Part shown: positions 14,515 through 22,588 of the stretch, one piece after another
Layout: the number at the start of each line of letters is the position of its first letter
How positions within the stretch are numbered: the first letter of the stretch is position 1
Assembly (NCBI GenBank): GCA_023336765.1
Contig: JAMBLL010000087.1
Coordinates: 1 to 24,874 of the forward strand
Direction of reading: 5' to 3'
DNA: 24,874 nt
Origin: Actinomycetes bacterium
Lineage (GTDB): Bacteria > Actinomycetota > Acidimicrobiia > Spongiisociales > UBA5794
Made by a program: the position numbers and the translations under genes
Notes under the pieces: generated by a model
The model's database searches: none
What the model saw: only the letters and a program-made list of their open reading frames with translations
What the model was told of the DNA's origin: nothing

Positions 14515-16056
14515 ATGACCGACAGACGCGACCTGATTGAGGGGTTCCTCTTCACCGACCAGTACCAGCTGACAATGGCACAGCTGTACTGGCGAATCGG
14601 GATGGCCGATCGTCAGGCCCAGTTCGACCACTTCTTCCGTAGATACCCCGACTACGGCGAGCACAAAGCGGGGTACGTCATCACAGCAGGGCTTGGATGG
14701 CTGCTGGATTGGGTCGCTGAGACTCGCATCACCCCGGACGACATCGATGTGCTGCGTCGTCAGGTGTCGCCCAACGGTGAGCGCCGATTCGACGAGGCTT
14801 TCCTCCAGTATCTCTCGGATCTGGGGAGTTTCGAGTCACTGACGATCCGCGCGGTGCCAGAGGGCAGAGTTGTACACGCCAACGAGCCGATCGTCGTTGT
14901 TGAGGGTCCTCTTGTGCTCGCCCAGATAATCGAAACCTCGCTGCTCAACCATCTCAACTATCAGACGTTGATCGCAACGAAGGCATCACGGGTTGCTGAG
15001 CAGGCACGCGGAGGAACCGTGCTCGAATTCGGTATGCGTCGGGGCCCGGGTACCGGGACGAATGCCGGCACGAGGGCAGCCCTCATCGGCGGTGCCAACG
15101 CCAGTTCGAACGTAGGAACATCAAGCCTGCTTGGAATCGATCCCCAGGGTACGCATGCACATTCGATGGTGCAGTTGTACATGGCCACCGGGAAGGGGGA
15201 ACGGGAAGCCTTCCGAGCATACGCCGACCTGTATCCCGACGAATGCGTCCTGTTGGTCGATACGATCGACACTCTCGGGAGTGGGATCCCCAACGCGATC
15301 ACCGTCTTCGAGGAACTGCGTGATGCCGGGCACAGTCCAGTCGGGATCAGGCTGGACTCTGGCGACCTTGCCCACCTCGCGGTGCGCGCTGCACGGATGC
15401 TCAATGACGCCGGATTCGATGATGTCGCGATCGTGCTCTCATCTGACCTCGACGAGATGGCGATGTGGCAGATCCGCGAGCAGATCCGCGATGAGGCTGG
15501 GGGGTATGGACTCGACCACGCATCGGTGACCGGACGACTCATGTACGGTGTTGGCACACGGCTGATCTCGTCACACGGCTACCCGGCCCTTGGCGGCGTG
15601 TACAAGCTCGTCGGTATCGACAACCACGGCGAATGGACGCCTGCGATCAAACTCTCCGAGACTCCTGAGAAGATGCCGATCCCCGGAGACAAGCAACTGT
15701 GGAGGGTGTACGACTCACGCGGCCTTGCTACCGCAGACGTTGTATCGGGTGGCGACGAGACGATCGAACCCGGAGACTCGCTGGAACTCTTCCATCCGCA
15801 CAGGTCAGGTGTCTCGAGATCACTCGGGTCCGGTGAAACGGTGAAGGTCGAGTCCCTTCTCGAGACTGTTCACCGAGATGGCGAGCGCACCGACGGATCC
15901 CCCGATCTCCAGACGCTGCGGTCCAGGAGAGTTGAAGACCTCGGCAGGCTCGACGTCGGCGTGAAGAGATTGATCAACCCGCACCTCTACCACGTATCTG
16001 TGACCCAGCAGGTGAAGGCGACCCAGAACGAACTCATCTCCAGGGCCCGCAGCTGA
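14515..16056 (+). CDS. pncB: Nicotinate phosphoribosyltransferase
   Basis: 513 residues from the ATG at 14515. It makes nicotinate mononucleotide from nicotinate and PRPP with ATP hydrolysis, in the Preiss-Handler NAD salvage route. Characteristic segments are LFTDQYQLTMAQLYW near the N-terminus, EFGMRRGPGTGTNAGTRAA, SSNVGTS, VGIRLDSGDLAHLA and VGTRLISS. An in-frame extension to 14488 would encode part of the heptamer array and is rejected. No SD is visible; the polypyrimidine end of the array abuts the ATG, so the mRNA may be leaderless or the array may affect translation. PncA is encoded about 1.1 kb downstream on the other strand. Confidence 0.95.
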   Translation: MTDRRDLIEGFLFTDQYQLTMAQLYWRIGMADRQAQFDHFFRRYPDYGEHKAGYVITAGLGWLLDWVAETRITPDDIDVLRRQVSPNGERRFDEAFLQYLSDLGSFESLTIRAVPEGRVVHANEPIVVVEGPLVLAQIIETSLLNHLNYQTLIATKASRVAEQARGGTVLEFGMRRGPGTGTNAGTRAALIGGANASSNVGTSSLLGIDPQGTHAHSMVQLYMATGKGEREAFRAYADLYPDECVLLVDTIDTLGSGIPNAITVFEELRDAGHSPVGIRLDSGDLAHLAVRAARMLNDAGFDDVAIVLSSDLDEMAMWQIREQIRDEAGGYGLDHASVTGRLMYGVGTRLISSHGYPALGGVYKLVGIDNHGEWTPAIKLSETPEKMPIPGDKQLWRVYDSRGLATADVVSGGDETIEPGDSLELFHPHRSGVSRSLGSGETVKVESLLETVHRDGERTDGSPDLQTLRSRRVEDLGRLDVGVKRLINPHLYHVSVTQQVKATQNELISRARS

Positions 16057-16069
16057 CAGGGATCAGCTG
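16050..16069. terminator. Hairpin shared by two convergent stop codons
   Basis: CAGCTGA (16050-16056) and TCAGCTG (16063-16069) form a perfect 7-bp stem with a 6-nt loop. The stem contains the TGA stops of pncB (plus) and the SRPBCC gene (minus). It may end transcription both ways, but neither side has a U-tract. Confidence 0.4.
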
Positions 16070-16500
16070 GCTTTCGCCCCGACCCTGTCCTTGAGAGCTT
16101 GATTCATCTCTTGGAACCCCCGGGTGGTTGAACTCCTGATCGGGGCAAGCACAACGGCTGAGAGGACACCTGAGAACTCCTCGAAGTGATCCAGCCTGGT
16201 GCCCGTCCCTGATACCGAGAGCCGGAAGTGGTGATGACCGTCAAAGACACCCTTCATTCCTAGGTGTCCGAGCCATGCGAACTCTTCACCTGGGATCGCG
16301 GCGGTGACAACGGGGGTGAAGCTCATCGGCTTCTTACCGCTGGCGCCAAGGCTGACAGCGAGTTGCTCACCCTTGGTCAGCCTGCCAGATATGGAACGGA
16401 TGAAGGGGTTCCATTCCGGGTACGCGTCGAAGTCGGTGAGCACACTCCAGACTGCCTCTGGTGTTGCTTCGATGTCCACGGATGTTCGGATCTCTCTCAT
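16063..16500 (-). CDS. SRPBCC (START-like) domain protein
   Basis: 145 residues that fit a single SRPBCC domain. The N-terminal IEATPEAVWSVLTDFDAYPEWNPF is the classic polyketide cyclase/dehydrase-type opening. PGEEFAWLGHLGMKGVFDGHHHF and a C-terminal helix with FQEMNQALKDRV follow. Such proteins hold hydrophobic small molecules in a helix-grip cavity; the ligand is unknown. A strong SD (GGGGAGG, 5 nt spacing) precedes the ATG. The gene is divergent from the TetR gene with two palindromic operators between, so it is likely repressed by that regulator. Confidence 0.85.
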   Translation of the reverse strand: MREIRTSVDIEATPEAVWSVLTDFDAYPEWNPFIRSISGRLTKGEQLAVSLGASGKKPMSFTPVVTAAIPGEEFAWLGHLGMKGVFDGHHHFRLSVSGTGTRLDHFEEFSGVLSAVVLAPIRSSTTRGFQEMNQALKDRVGAKAS

Positions 16501-16510
16501 GCGGCCTCCC

Positions 16511-16535
16511 CTAATGCGAGTATGTGTTGCGTTAG
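16511..16535. promoter_or_regulatory. Candidate TetR operator O1
   Basis: CTAATGCGAG and GTTGCGTTAG form an imperfect palindrome around 5 bp, immediately upstream of the SRPBCC gene SD. The half-sites match those of O2 (16554-16577). Its inner arm also pairs with O2: GTTGCGTTAGCAT (16526-16538) and ATGCTAATGCAAC (16551-16563) are inverted repeats with 12 of 13 matches. Confidence 0.65.
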
Positions 16536-16553
16536 CATAGGTATGGGAGAATG

Positions 16554-16577
16554 CTAATGCAACTAAAGTTGTGTTAG
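16554..16577. promoter_or_regulatory. Candidate TetR operator O2
   Basis: CTAATGCAAC and GTTGTGTTAG form a palindrome (8 of 10 matching positions) around TAAA, ending 9 bp before the TetR ATG. Its centre is about 42.5 bp from that of O1, close to four helical turns, so two dimers would bind the same DNA face. Autoregulation is expected. Confidence 0.65.
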
Positions 16578-16586
16578 GGTGATGGG

Positions 16587-17150
16587 ATGTCCACGATCAC
16601 ACGACCAGGAGGTAGGACCGAACGTACCCGCACAGCGGTACTGGGGGCGGCCTTCACCATCACAGCAGAAGTCGGGTACGGGGGACTGTCCATCGAAGCC
16701 ATCGCGGAACGCTCGGGTATCCACAAGACCACCATCTACCGAAGGTGGGGTTCCGTTGATGCCATCCTGTTCGACGCCATCGTCTCGAGGGCAGAGTCTG
16801 CGGTTCTCCTCCCCAGCACCGGTGATGCCAGGGCCGACCTCAATGCAATGGCACGTTCGGTTGCCGAGAACCTCGAAGATCCGATGTCCAGAGCGGTCGC
16901 CGCTGCCGCACTGTCTGGCACCGGTGATGGGAGCCTTAAGGAGTTGTCGGACCGATTCTGGGATGACCGTATCGGGAAAGCTGCCGAGATCGTCAAGGCG
17001 GGCCAGAAGGAGGGCCAGATCGATGCGAAGCTCGATCCGTCCGTCGTTGTCGTCGAGATCATTGGGCCGATCTGGTTTCGCGTGATGGTTCTACAGGTGC
17101 TGGTCGACCGGTCGTTTATCGAGGCGCTCGTCGATGGCGCTATTCGATGA
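16587..17150 (+). CDS. TetR-family transcriptional regulator
   Basis: 187 residues. The N-terminal DNA-binding domain has a helix-turn-helix at about 34-53 (LSIEAIAERSGIHKTTIYRR), followed by WGSVDAIL, standard for TetR proteins. The C-terminal half is the variable ligand and dimer domain. The start ATG has only a weak SD and may be close to leaderless. The gene is divergent from the SRPBCC gene, with a double palindrome between them. The 3' end overlaps the convergent pncA gene by 11 nt. Confidence 0.93.
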   Translation: MSTITRPGGRTERTRTAVLGAAFTITAEVGYGGLSIEAIAERSGIHKTTIYRRWGSVDAILFDAIVSRAESAVLLPSTGDARADLNAMARSVAENLEDPMSRAVAAAALSGTGDGSLKELSDRFWDDRIGKAAEIVKAGQKEGQIDAKLDPSVVVVEIIGPIWFRVMVLQVLVDRSFIEALVDGAIR

Positions 17151-17718
17151 CCACGCCAGCGGTGGTCATGACTGTACACGCCCGGTCCCCGTCACCAGGT
17201 TCGAGGTTCACCGCTGCAACTCCGTCGGCGAGGACCGTGCAATCGAAACCGTAGCGCAGCGCATCAAGCGCTGTCTCGTTGACGCAATAGTCCGTTGCAA
17301 GGCCGACAACCACAACGCTGGTGACGCCAGCGTCCGTCAGGATGGAGTCGAGGCCGGTTGGTGTGACCTCCCCGGTCTCAGGGTCACGAACGGAGAAGGC
17401 TGAGTAACCGTCCTCTCCTCCGACCCCTTTACGGATGATCGTCCCGAGTTCAAGGAGGCCCGGATGGAATTGCGCTCCCCAGGTCCCTGCAACGCAATGA
17501 ACGGGCCAGATGCCACCGTCCTTGGCGAAATGGGGTGTTGACTCAGGATGCCAGTCCTGGCTGCGGACGATCGGAGACTTGCCTGCGCGGGCAGCCTGTA
17601 GTTGGTCGTTGATGAACCCGAGGACACGAGGTGCGCCTGATACGAACAGGGAGCCATCAGGGTCGGCGAAGTCATTCTGCACGTCGACGACGATGAGCGC
17701 TGTCGTCTGGTCGTACAC
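17140..17718 (-). CDS. pncA: Nicotinamidase
   Basis: 192 residues of the isochorismatase-like hydrolase fold. It deamidates nicotinamide to nicotinate, which PncB then uses. The catalytic triad is D12 (VDVQNDF), K97 (IIRKG) and C145 (ATDYCV). The metal ligands are D55, H57, H63 (DWHPESTPHF) and H74 (WPVHCVAGT). All are present, matching the arrangement of Mycobacterium PncA. The GTG start at 17718 is 2 nt after the sufU stop, so it is probably the last gene of the suf transcript. Its 3' end overlaps the TetR gene. Confidence 0.95.
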   Translation of the reverse strand: MYDQTTALIVVDVQNDFADPDGSLFVSGAPRVLGFINDQLQAARAGKSPIVRSQDWHPESTPHFAKDGGIWPVHCVAGTWGAQFHPGLLELGTIIRKGVGGEDGYSAFSVRDPETGEVTPTGLDSILTDAGVTSVVVVGLATDYCVNETALDALRYGFDCTVLADGVAAVNLEPGDGDRACTVMTTAGVVIE

Positions 17719-17720
17719 CG

Positions 17721-18179
17721 TTACGACTCCTGGCCAGCCTGTTGAAGAGCGTCACTGAGTGTCGACCACGCAAGTCCAGCGCATTTGATTCGCACAGGGA
17801 ACTTCCGGACACCCTGGAGTGCCTCAAGGTCGCCAAGCACCGATCCGGGCCGATCAGGGTCGACCGGGTTGTCACCCTCTTCAATGGACATCATCAGCTT
17901 GAACTTGTACGTGAGATCCTCGACATCGGAAACCGACTTGCCAACTATCGTGTTCATCATCATCGAACCCGAAGCCTGGGAGATCGAACAACCCTGCCCC
18001 TGCATTGCGGCGTCGACCACGACACCATCTCGTACCTCGATGTCGAGAGAGAACTCATCGCCACAGGACGGGTTGACACCCTCAGCGTGCAGATGATCAC
18101 CGCTAAGTGTTCCGCGTCGACGCGGATTGCGGTAGTGGTCGAGGATGACCTCTCGATAAAGCTCGTCTAGTTGGGACAT
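17721..18179 (-). CDS. sufU: SUF system sulfur-transfer/scaffold protein SufU
   Basis: 152 residues of the NifU-like/IscU superfamily. The three conserved cysteines and one aspartate are C39 and D41 (NPSCGDEF), C64 (GQGCSIS) and C133 (RIKCAGLAW). The insertion between the second and third Cys marks SufU rather than IscU. SufU takes persulfide sulfur from SufS in Gram-positive Fe-S assembly. It lies downstream of sufS, separated by 139 bp that include the heptamer-array element. The start has only a weak SD. Confidence 0.95.
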   Translation of the reverse strand: MSQLDELYREVILDHYRNPRRRGTLSGDHLHAEGVNPSCGDEFSLDIEVRDGVVVDAAMQGQGCSISQASGSMMMNTIVGKSVSDVEDLTYKFKLMMSIEEGDNPVDPDRPGSVLGDLEALQGVRKFPVRIKCAGLAWSTLSDALQQAGQES

Positions 18180-18233
18180 GGGTTCTCAGATTCTGTGTTC
18201 AGAGGCTGTGCCGAGGATACGGCGATTTCTGAT

Positions 18234-18322
18234 GTCCGAAGAGAGAGAACACAGAACACAGAACACAGACCAGCAGAGGACATTTCTCTCTGTGCTCTGT
18301 GCTCTTCCGTCTGTGCTCTCAT
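18234..18322. repeat. Inverted pair of heptamer arrays in the sufS-sufU gap
   Basis: On the plus strand, AGAACAC x3 (18246-18266) precedes a 21-nt spacer. Then CTCTGTG x2 (18288-18301), CTCTTCC, GTCTGTG and CTCTCAT follow, running into the sufS stop codon. Read along the genes this is stop codon, AGAGCAC-type array, spacer, TTCTGTG-type array, as in the fumC-pncB gap. Further degenerate units (TTCTGTG, TTCAGAG) lie next to the sufU start at about 18181-18210. Confidence 0.8.
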
Positions 18323-19542
18323 AGTCCGAATATCCTTCTGGCATTCATCAGGGCGGAGACGAGTTTGTCGATCTCTTCGGGGATGTTGTACAGGTAGAAG
18401 GATGCCCGCGCCGTTGCTGGGACATCGAGGTACTGCATCAGCGGCCTGGCGCAGTGGTGGCCTGCGCGTATCGCTATGCCTTCCTGGTCGAGGATGGTGG
18501 CGATGTCATGTGGATGGATGTCTGCGAGTTCGAAGCTGACGGCGCCGCCCCTAAGGAGAACATCGTCCGGGCCGTACACCTTGAGGTCCGGTACCTCGGC
18601 GAGCCGGTCAAGCGCATAACGGGTGAGATCCCGCTCGTGCTGGGCGATCACATCCATGCCGACCGCCGACAGGTAGTCGACGGCAGCACCGAACCCGACA
18701 GCCTCAGCGATCGGGGGTGTTCCTGCTTCGAACTTGTGCGGTACGGGTGCCCATGTCGAAACGTGGCGGTCGACGGTGTTGATCATCTCTCCTCCGCCCT
18801 CGGTCGGCTCCATCTCCTCGAGGCGTTCCCTGGTTCCCCATAGCGCACCGATGCCGGTCGGGCCGAGCATCTTGTGTGCCGAGAAGGCCATGAAGTCGAC
18901 ATCGAACTCCGCGACGTCGACAGGATGATGAGGAACGAGTTGTGCCCCATCGAGCACGGTCAACGCTCCCACGGACCGTGCTGCTTCTGACAGGAGATTG
19001 ATCGGACCGATGGCGCCTGTGACGTTCGACATCCCGGAGAACGTGACGATCTTCACTCTGTCATCGAGTATCCGATCGATACCATTGAGGTCGACCCTGT
19101 AGTCATCGGTTAGCTCGAGGTACACGAGTTCCGCGCCGGTATGGCGGCTGATGATCTGCCACGGAACGATGTTGGCGTGGTGCTCCGCGATCGTGAGCAC
19201 GATCTTGTCGCCTTCATTGAGATGGTTGAGGCCCCACCCGTAGGCGATATGGTTGATCGCCGTCGTGGTTCCTCTGGTGAACACCGTCTGTGCGGGCTTT
19301 GCTCCGATGAAGTGTGCGACCTTGGTGCGCGCCCCCTCGTACAGTTCGGTAGCTTCAGCCGAGAGGGTGTGTGCACCCCTGTGCACGTTGGCGTTCGACT
19401 CCCTGTAATACGCATCCATCGAGTCGAGCACAGCTGTGGGCTTCTGGGTCGTTGCAGCGGAATCGAGGTAGACGAGGCGATGTCCGTTCACCTCACGTGA
19501 CAGGATCGGGAAATCAGAGCGAAGGCGCTCCAGATCAATCAT
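18319..19542 (-). CDS. sufS: Cysteine desulfurase SufS
   Basis: 407 residues of the group II (SufS/CsdA) PLP-dependent desulfurases. These take sulfur from cysteine for Fe-S cluster assembly. The PLP lysine is K224 in FSAHKMLGPTG, with AEHHANIVPW and TVLDGAQ around the cofactor. The catalytic cysteine is C364 in RAGHHCARPLM, in the short-loop context typical of SufS. The start overlaps the sufC stop (ATGA). The product would hand sulfur to SufU. Confidence 0.96.
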   Translation of the reverse strand: MIDLERLRSDFPILSREVNGHRLVYLDSAATTQKPTAVLDSMDAYYRESNANVHRGAHTLSAEATELYEGARTKVAHFIGAKPAQTVFTRGTTTAINHIAYGWGLNHLNEGDKIVLTIAEHHANIVPWQIISRHTGAELVYLELTDDYRVDLNGIDRILDDRVKIVTFSGMSNVTGAIGPINLLSEAARSVGALTVLDGAQLVPHHPVDVAEFDVDFMAFSAHKMLGPTGIGALWGTRERLEEMEPTEGGGEMINTVDRHVSTWAPVPHKFEAGTPPIAEAVGFGAAVDYLSAVGMDVIAQHERDLTRYALDRLAEVPDLKVYGPDDVLLRGGAVSFELADIHPHDIATILDQEGIAIRAGHHCARPLMQYLDVPATARASFYLYNIPEEIDKLVSALMNARRIFGL

Positions 19543-20303
19543 TGTGCGATCGCGTCGGCCCGGTACGAGTCGTAGCCAGCCTCTTCGATCACATCAGCGA
19601 GTGCAGCACCGCCGGACTCGACGATCGTGCCGTCGAGGAACACATGGACGAAGTCTGGTGTGATGTAGTCGAGCATGCGCTGATAGTGCGTGATGATGAG
19701 GAAACCGCGTTCATCGGTCTGGAGGCGTTCGACGCCCTCAGCCACGATCTTGAGGGCATCGATATCGAGACCGGAGTCGGTTTCGTCGAGGACCGCGAAA
19801 TCTGGTTCCAGAACCGCCATCTGGAGGATCTCGTTGCGCTTGCGTTCCCCGCCTGAGAATCCCTCGTTGAGGTACCGGTTAGCAAAGGAGGCATCCATGC
19901 CGAGTTCCTCCATTGCCTCCATCACCTGGAGGCGGAGTTCGAGGACCGTGTAGTCGGTACCGGTACGATTCGACAGAGCAGTACGCAGGAAGTTCACCAC
20001 GGACACACCGGGGATCTCCTCTGGATACTGGAAACCGAGGAACATGCCGGCCTGGCCCCGTTTCTCTGGAGCCCACTGTGTGATGTCCTCGCCCTTGTAC
20101 TCGATGGACCCTTCGGTGATCTCATAGCTCGGGTGGCCGAGGAGAACATTGGCGAGGGTTGACTTGCCTGACCCGTTCGGACCCATGATGGCGTGGGTCT
20201 CGCCGGGGTTCACCGTGAGGTTCACGCCCTTCAAGATCTCGGTGCCTTCTACGGACGCGTGCAGGTTATCGATGACGATGAGGGGGTTTTCCAACATGAC
20301 CAT
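19539..20303 (-). CDS. sufC: Fe-S assembly ATPase SufC
   Basis: 254 residues from the ATG at 20303; a second ATG two codons later is equally possible. The Walker A is GPNGSGKST (41-49), the signature FSGGERKRNEI and the Walker B VLDETDSGLD, with the E-T-D form typical of SufC. SufC is a soluble ABC ATPase that works with SufB and SufD. Neither of those is in the window: the gene just upstream is an oxidoreductase. A longer frame to 20582 runs into that gene and encodes low-quality sequence. The SD is weak. Confidence 0.95.
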   Translation of the reverse strand: MVMLENPLIVIDNLHASVEGTEILKGVNLTVNPGETHAIMGPNGSGKSTLANVLLGHPSYEITEGSIEYKGEDITQWAPEKRGQAGMFLGFQYPEEIPGVSVVNFLRTALSNRTGTDYTVLELRLQVMEAMEELGMDASFANRYLNEGFSGGERKRNEILQMAVLEPDFAVLDETDSGLDIDALKIVAEGVERLQTDERGFLIITHYQRMLDYITPDFVHVFLDGTIVESGGAALADVIEEAGYDSYRADAIAQ

Positions 20304-20340
20304 AAGTGTAATACCCAAAGAGCCTGTAATTCCCGTCAGT

Positions 20341-21276
20341 TCAGGCCCTTGTGAGTGCGCTAAAGAGCATGTGGAGATGGTCGAGATCGATCTCGTCGAG
20401 TGGCGAAATGTCCTGGACGTAATACCGGCCCACACCCCATGACGCCATCTGTTCGATGGCTGCGCCCGCTTGTTGTGATGTTCCGTGCGGGACAGAGCGC
20501 TCGTCGAGGAACGCTGCATATTCCTCTGGTGACATGTCTCTCTTTGCACCCCTGGTTGCGAGCGCTTGTTGGTGTTCCTCATCGGTCGCGTACACGAAGC
20601 CTGGCCCGGCGAAGGAGATCAGGATATCGTCAGGGTCTCTGCCGGCAACAAGGGCAGCGGTGCGCATGACCTCAAGGCGTTGATCGAGTGTCGAGCGGTC
20701 GGTGACGAACATGTTGTACTCATCCGCAAAGGCCCCGGCAAGTCGTGGTGTCTTGCGTGGCCCGTTTCCTCCAACGACGATCTGGAGGCCACCCGACGCT
20801 ACCGGAAGCACCGAGGGATGGTTGAACGAGTAGTACTCACCAGATGTCGACCCACCACCAGCGAATACGGTCGAGATGTACGCAAGGGACTCTTCGAGGC
20901 GTTCGAATCGTTCTCCGAGAGGGGGCAGGTCAAGACCGAAGGCGTCGTGTTCGGACTGCATCCATCCCGTTCCCACCCCGAGGCTGAAGCGGCCGCCAGA
21001 TATCTCATCGATCGTCGTTGCGGCTTTGGCCATGATCGCCGGATGTCGAAACGTGATCGGGGAGACAAGCGTCACAAGCCGGATGGTCGAGGTTTCGGAT
21101 GCAACACCCGCGAGCGACACGAGGGCATCTGTTGCATCGGCTGTGTGATCCATGTGCAGGTAGTGGTCAGAACGCGCAAAGGCGTCGAGGCCGAAATCTT
21201 CAGCCCATATTGCGAGTTCCACAAGGCGACGATACGACCCGCCCATCTGGGGTTCGACGAACAGTCCTAGTTCCAT
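20341..21276 (-). CDS. F420-dependent LLM-class oxidoreductase
   Basis: 311 residues of the luciferase-like monooxygenase (TIM-barrel) superfamily. Features are MELGLFVEP, LAIWAEDFGLDAFARSDHY, the segment IRLVTLVSPITFRHPA, SGGRFSLGVGTGWMQSEH and IVVGGNGPRKTPRLA. This combination is typical of actinobacterial coenzyme F420-dependent members rather than FMN luciferases. The substrate is unknown. GAGGAG lies 7 nt before the ATG. The gene is 13 nt after the MBL gene and 37 nt before sufC, in one co-directional run. Confidence 0.88.
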   Translation of the reverse strand: MELGLFVEPQMGGSYRRLVELAIWAEDFGLDAFARSDHYLHMDHTADATDALVSLAGVASETSTIRLVTLVSPITFRHPAIMAKAATTIDEISGGRFSLGVGTGWMQSEHDAFGLDLPPLGERFERLEESLAYISTVFAGGGSTSGEYYSFNHPSVLPVASGGLQIVVGGNGPRKTPRLAGAFADEYNMFVTDRSTLDQRLEVMRTAALVAGRDPDDILISFAGPGFVYATDEEHQQALATRGAKRDMSPEEYAAFLDERSVPHGTSQQAGAAIEQMASWGVGRYYVQDISPLDEIDLDHLHMLFSALTRA

Positions 21277-21289
21277 GGTGTGCTCCTCA

Positions 21290-21895
21290 CTACCAGCCCC
21301 GCTCGATCCATGATGTGAGCTGAGGTCGTTCTGTACCTATTGTGGTCGATGCCCCGTGGCCGGGAAACACGATGGTCTCATCGGGGAGGCTGAACAGTTC
21401 TGTTTCGAGAGATTCGATGATCGTCGTGAAGGAACTGTGGCCGAATCTGGTTGCGCCTGGACCTCCAGGGAAGAGCGTATCTCCGGTGAACACGACACCG
21501 GGGAGTGAGAGGCACACCGAACCTGGAGTGTGCCCAGGGGTGTGGGCGACGGTCGCGACGGTGTCGCCGATGGGCAGCGGTCCTGTGGTGATCGCCGCAT
21601 CGATCGGCTTGCCAGCGATCGTAGCGTCGAGTGGATGCAGGATGAAGGGTGCGTCGAGTGCCTGGGGAACTTCGGGGACAGCCTCATGGTGGTCGCTGTG
21701 GCCGTGGGTGGTGAACACGCCGACAACGTTGGTATCGCCCACGAATCGCATTATGGCTTCAGGGTCGTCGGCAGCGTCGATGAGCAGCGCGTCACCAGAC
21801 TCCGTGTCCTCAATCAGGTACACGTTGTTGTCCAGCGGGCCAACAACGACCCGTGACACGGTAAAGCCGTCACCTTTGAGGACTATGTCCCGCAT
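21290..21895 (-). CDS. MBL-fold metallo-hydrolase, glyoxalase II-like
   Basis: 201 residues. The dinuclear metal motif is H64-G-H66-S-D68-H69 in FTTHGHSDHHE. H122 in HTPGHTPGS, D139 in FTGDTLFPGG and the late FPGHGASTTIG histidine complete the site. Size and pattern fit short hydroxyacylglutathione hydrolase-like enzymes. In an actinobacterium the natural thioester may be a mycothiol adduct rather than a glutathione one; this is inference. The start is 3 nt after the thioredoxin-like gene and has no SD, suggesting translational coupling. Confidence 0.9.
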   Translation of the reverse strand: MRDIVLKGDGFTVSRVVVGPLDNNVYLIEDTESGDALLIDAADDPEAIMRFVGDTNVVGVFTTHGHSDHHEAVPEVPQALDAPFILHPLDATIAGKPIDAAITTGPLPIGDTVATVAHTPGHTPGSVCLSLPGVVFTGDTLFPGGPGATRFGHSSFTTIIESLETELFSLPDETIVFPGHGASTTIGTERPQLTSWIERGW

Positions 21896-21898
21896 CGG

Positions 21899-22561
21899 TC
21901 AGTTCAGTGATTCGAGGATCTGGACCAACTGGTCGGTCTGGAGTTGACCAGATGTCCGAAGAGCAACCGTTCCATCGGAGTGCACGAATACCCAGTACGG
22001 GAACCCTCCACCGCCATAAGCGAGGTGAGCGGAACCGTCCGCGTCGTCGAGGATGACAGGAACAGTCCATCCCTCTTGTTCGAGCCAGTCCGATGGTGGA
22101 TAATTCGCCTGTGTTGACCGTACCGACGTGCTCACGGAGTAGAGGTCGACACCATCGACGCTGCCGCCACCGTCAATCCATTCCTGGACCCTCGGAACTT
22201 CTTCCTGACAGTGGGGGCACCAGTGTGCAACGAAGACGATGCCTTTGGCGCGACCATCGTTCGTGATCGTCACCGTGTCGCCGGCGAAGTTCGAGCCAGC
22301 CACATCGGGCGGTGTGAGTCCGTTCGCCGTGGTGTCCTGCGGGGCGCTCTGGGGCATGAGAGGTAGGGAAACACCGTCGATCGTGACCTCTCCCGTCTCG
22401 CTCTCGATACCGCTGGTTTCGGTGGTGCCGAATATGACCACTGCCGCGAGGAGAAGAACCGCGACGGCGCCAACAGCACCGATGATGAGTCCGGTCTTGC
22501 TGCCGGATGACTTTTGAGGAGTGGCCGCTTTCGTGCTGCTCGCAGTCGTCTCTTTTGCCAT
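21899..22561 (-). CDS. Membrane-anchored thioredoxin-fold thiol oxidoreductase, TlpA/DsbA-like
   Basis: 220 residues. A Lys/Thr/Ser-rich cytoplasmic N-terminus is followed by one membrane helix at about 24-45. An extracytoplasmic thioredoxin domain holds CPHC (C115-C118) in VAHWCPHCQEEVPRV and the cis-Pro loop GGGFPYWVF. The CPHC dipeptide is that of DsbA, favouring disulfide formation over reduction. The neighbouring upstream gene is a DsbB homologue, so the two probably form an extracytoplasmic disulfide-forming pair. GGAGGG lies 6 nt before the ATG. Confidence 0.9.
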   Translation of the reverse strand: MAKETTASSTKAATPQKSSGSKTGLIIGAVGAVAVLLLAAVVIFGTTETSGIESETGEVTIDGVSLPLMPQSAPQDTTANGLTPPDVAGSNFAGDTVTITNDGRAKGIVFVAHWCPHCQEEVPRVQEWIDGGGSVDGVDLYSVSTSVRSTQANYPPSDWLEQEGWTVPVILDDADGSAHLAYGGGGFPYWVFVHSDGTVALRTSGQLQTDQLVQILESLN

Positions 22562-22588
22562 GTGTATCCCTCCGAGGAATGGTTGAAT

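Noticed and set aside
20304..20582. N-terminal extension of SufC
   Set aside because: It would overlap the F420 oxidoreductase gene, and the sequence is not ABC-ATPase-like; the conserved part begins at the ATG at 20303.
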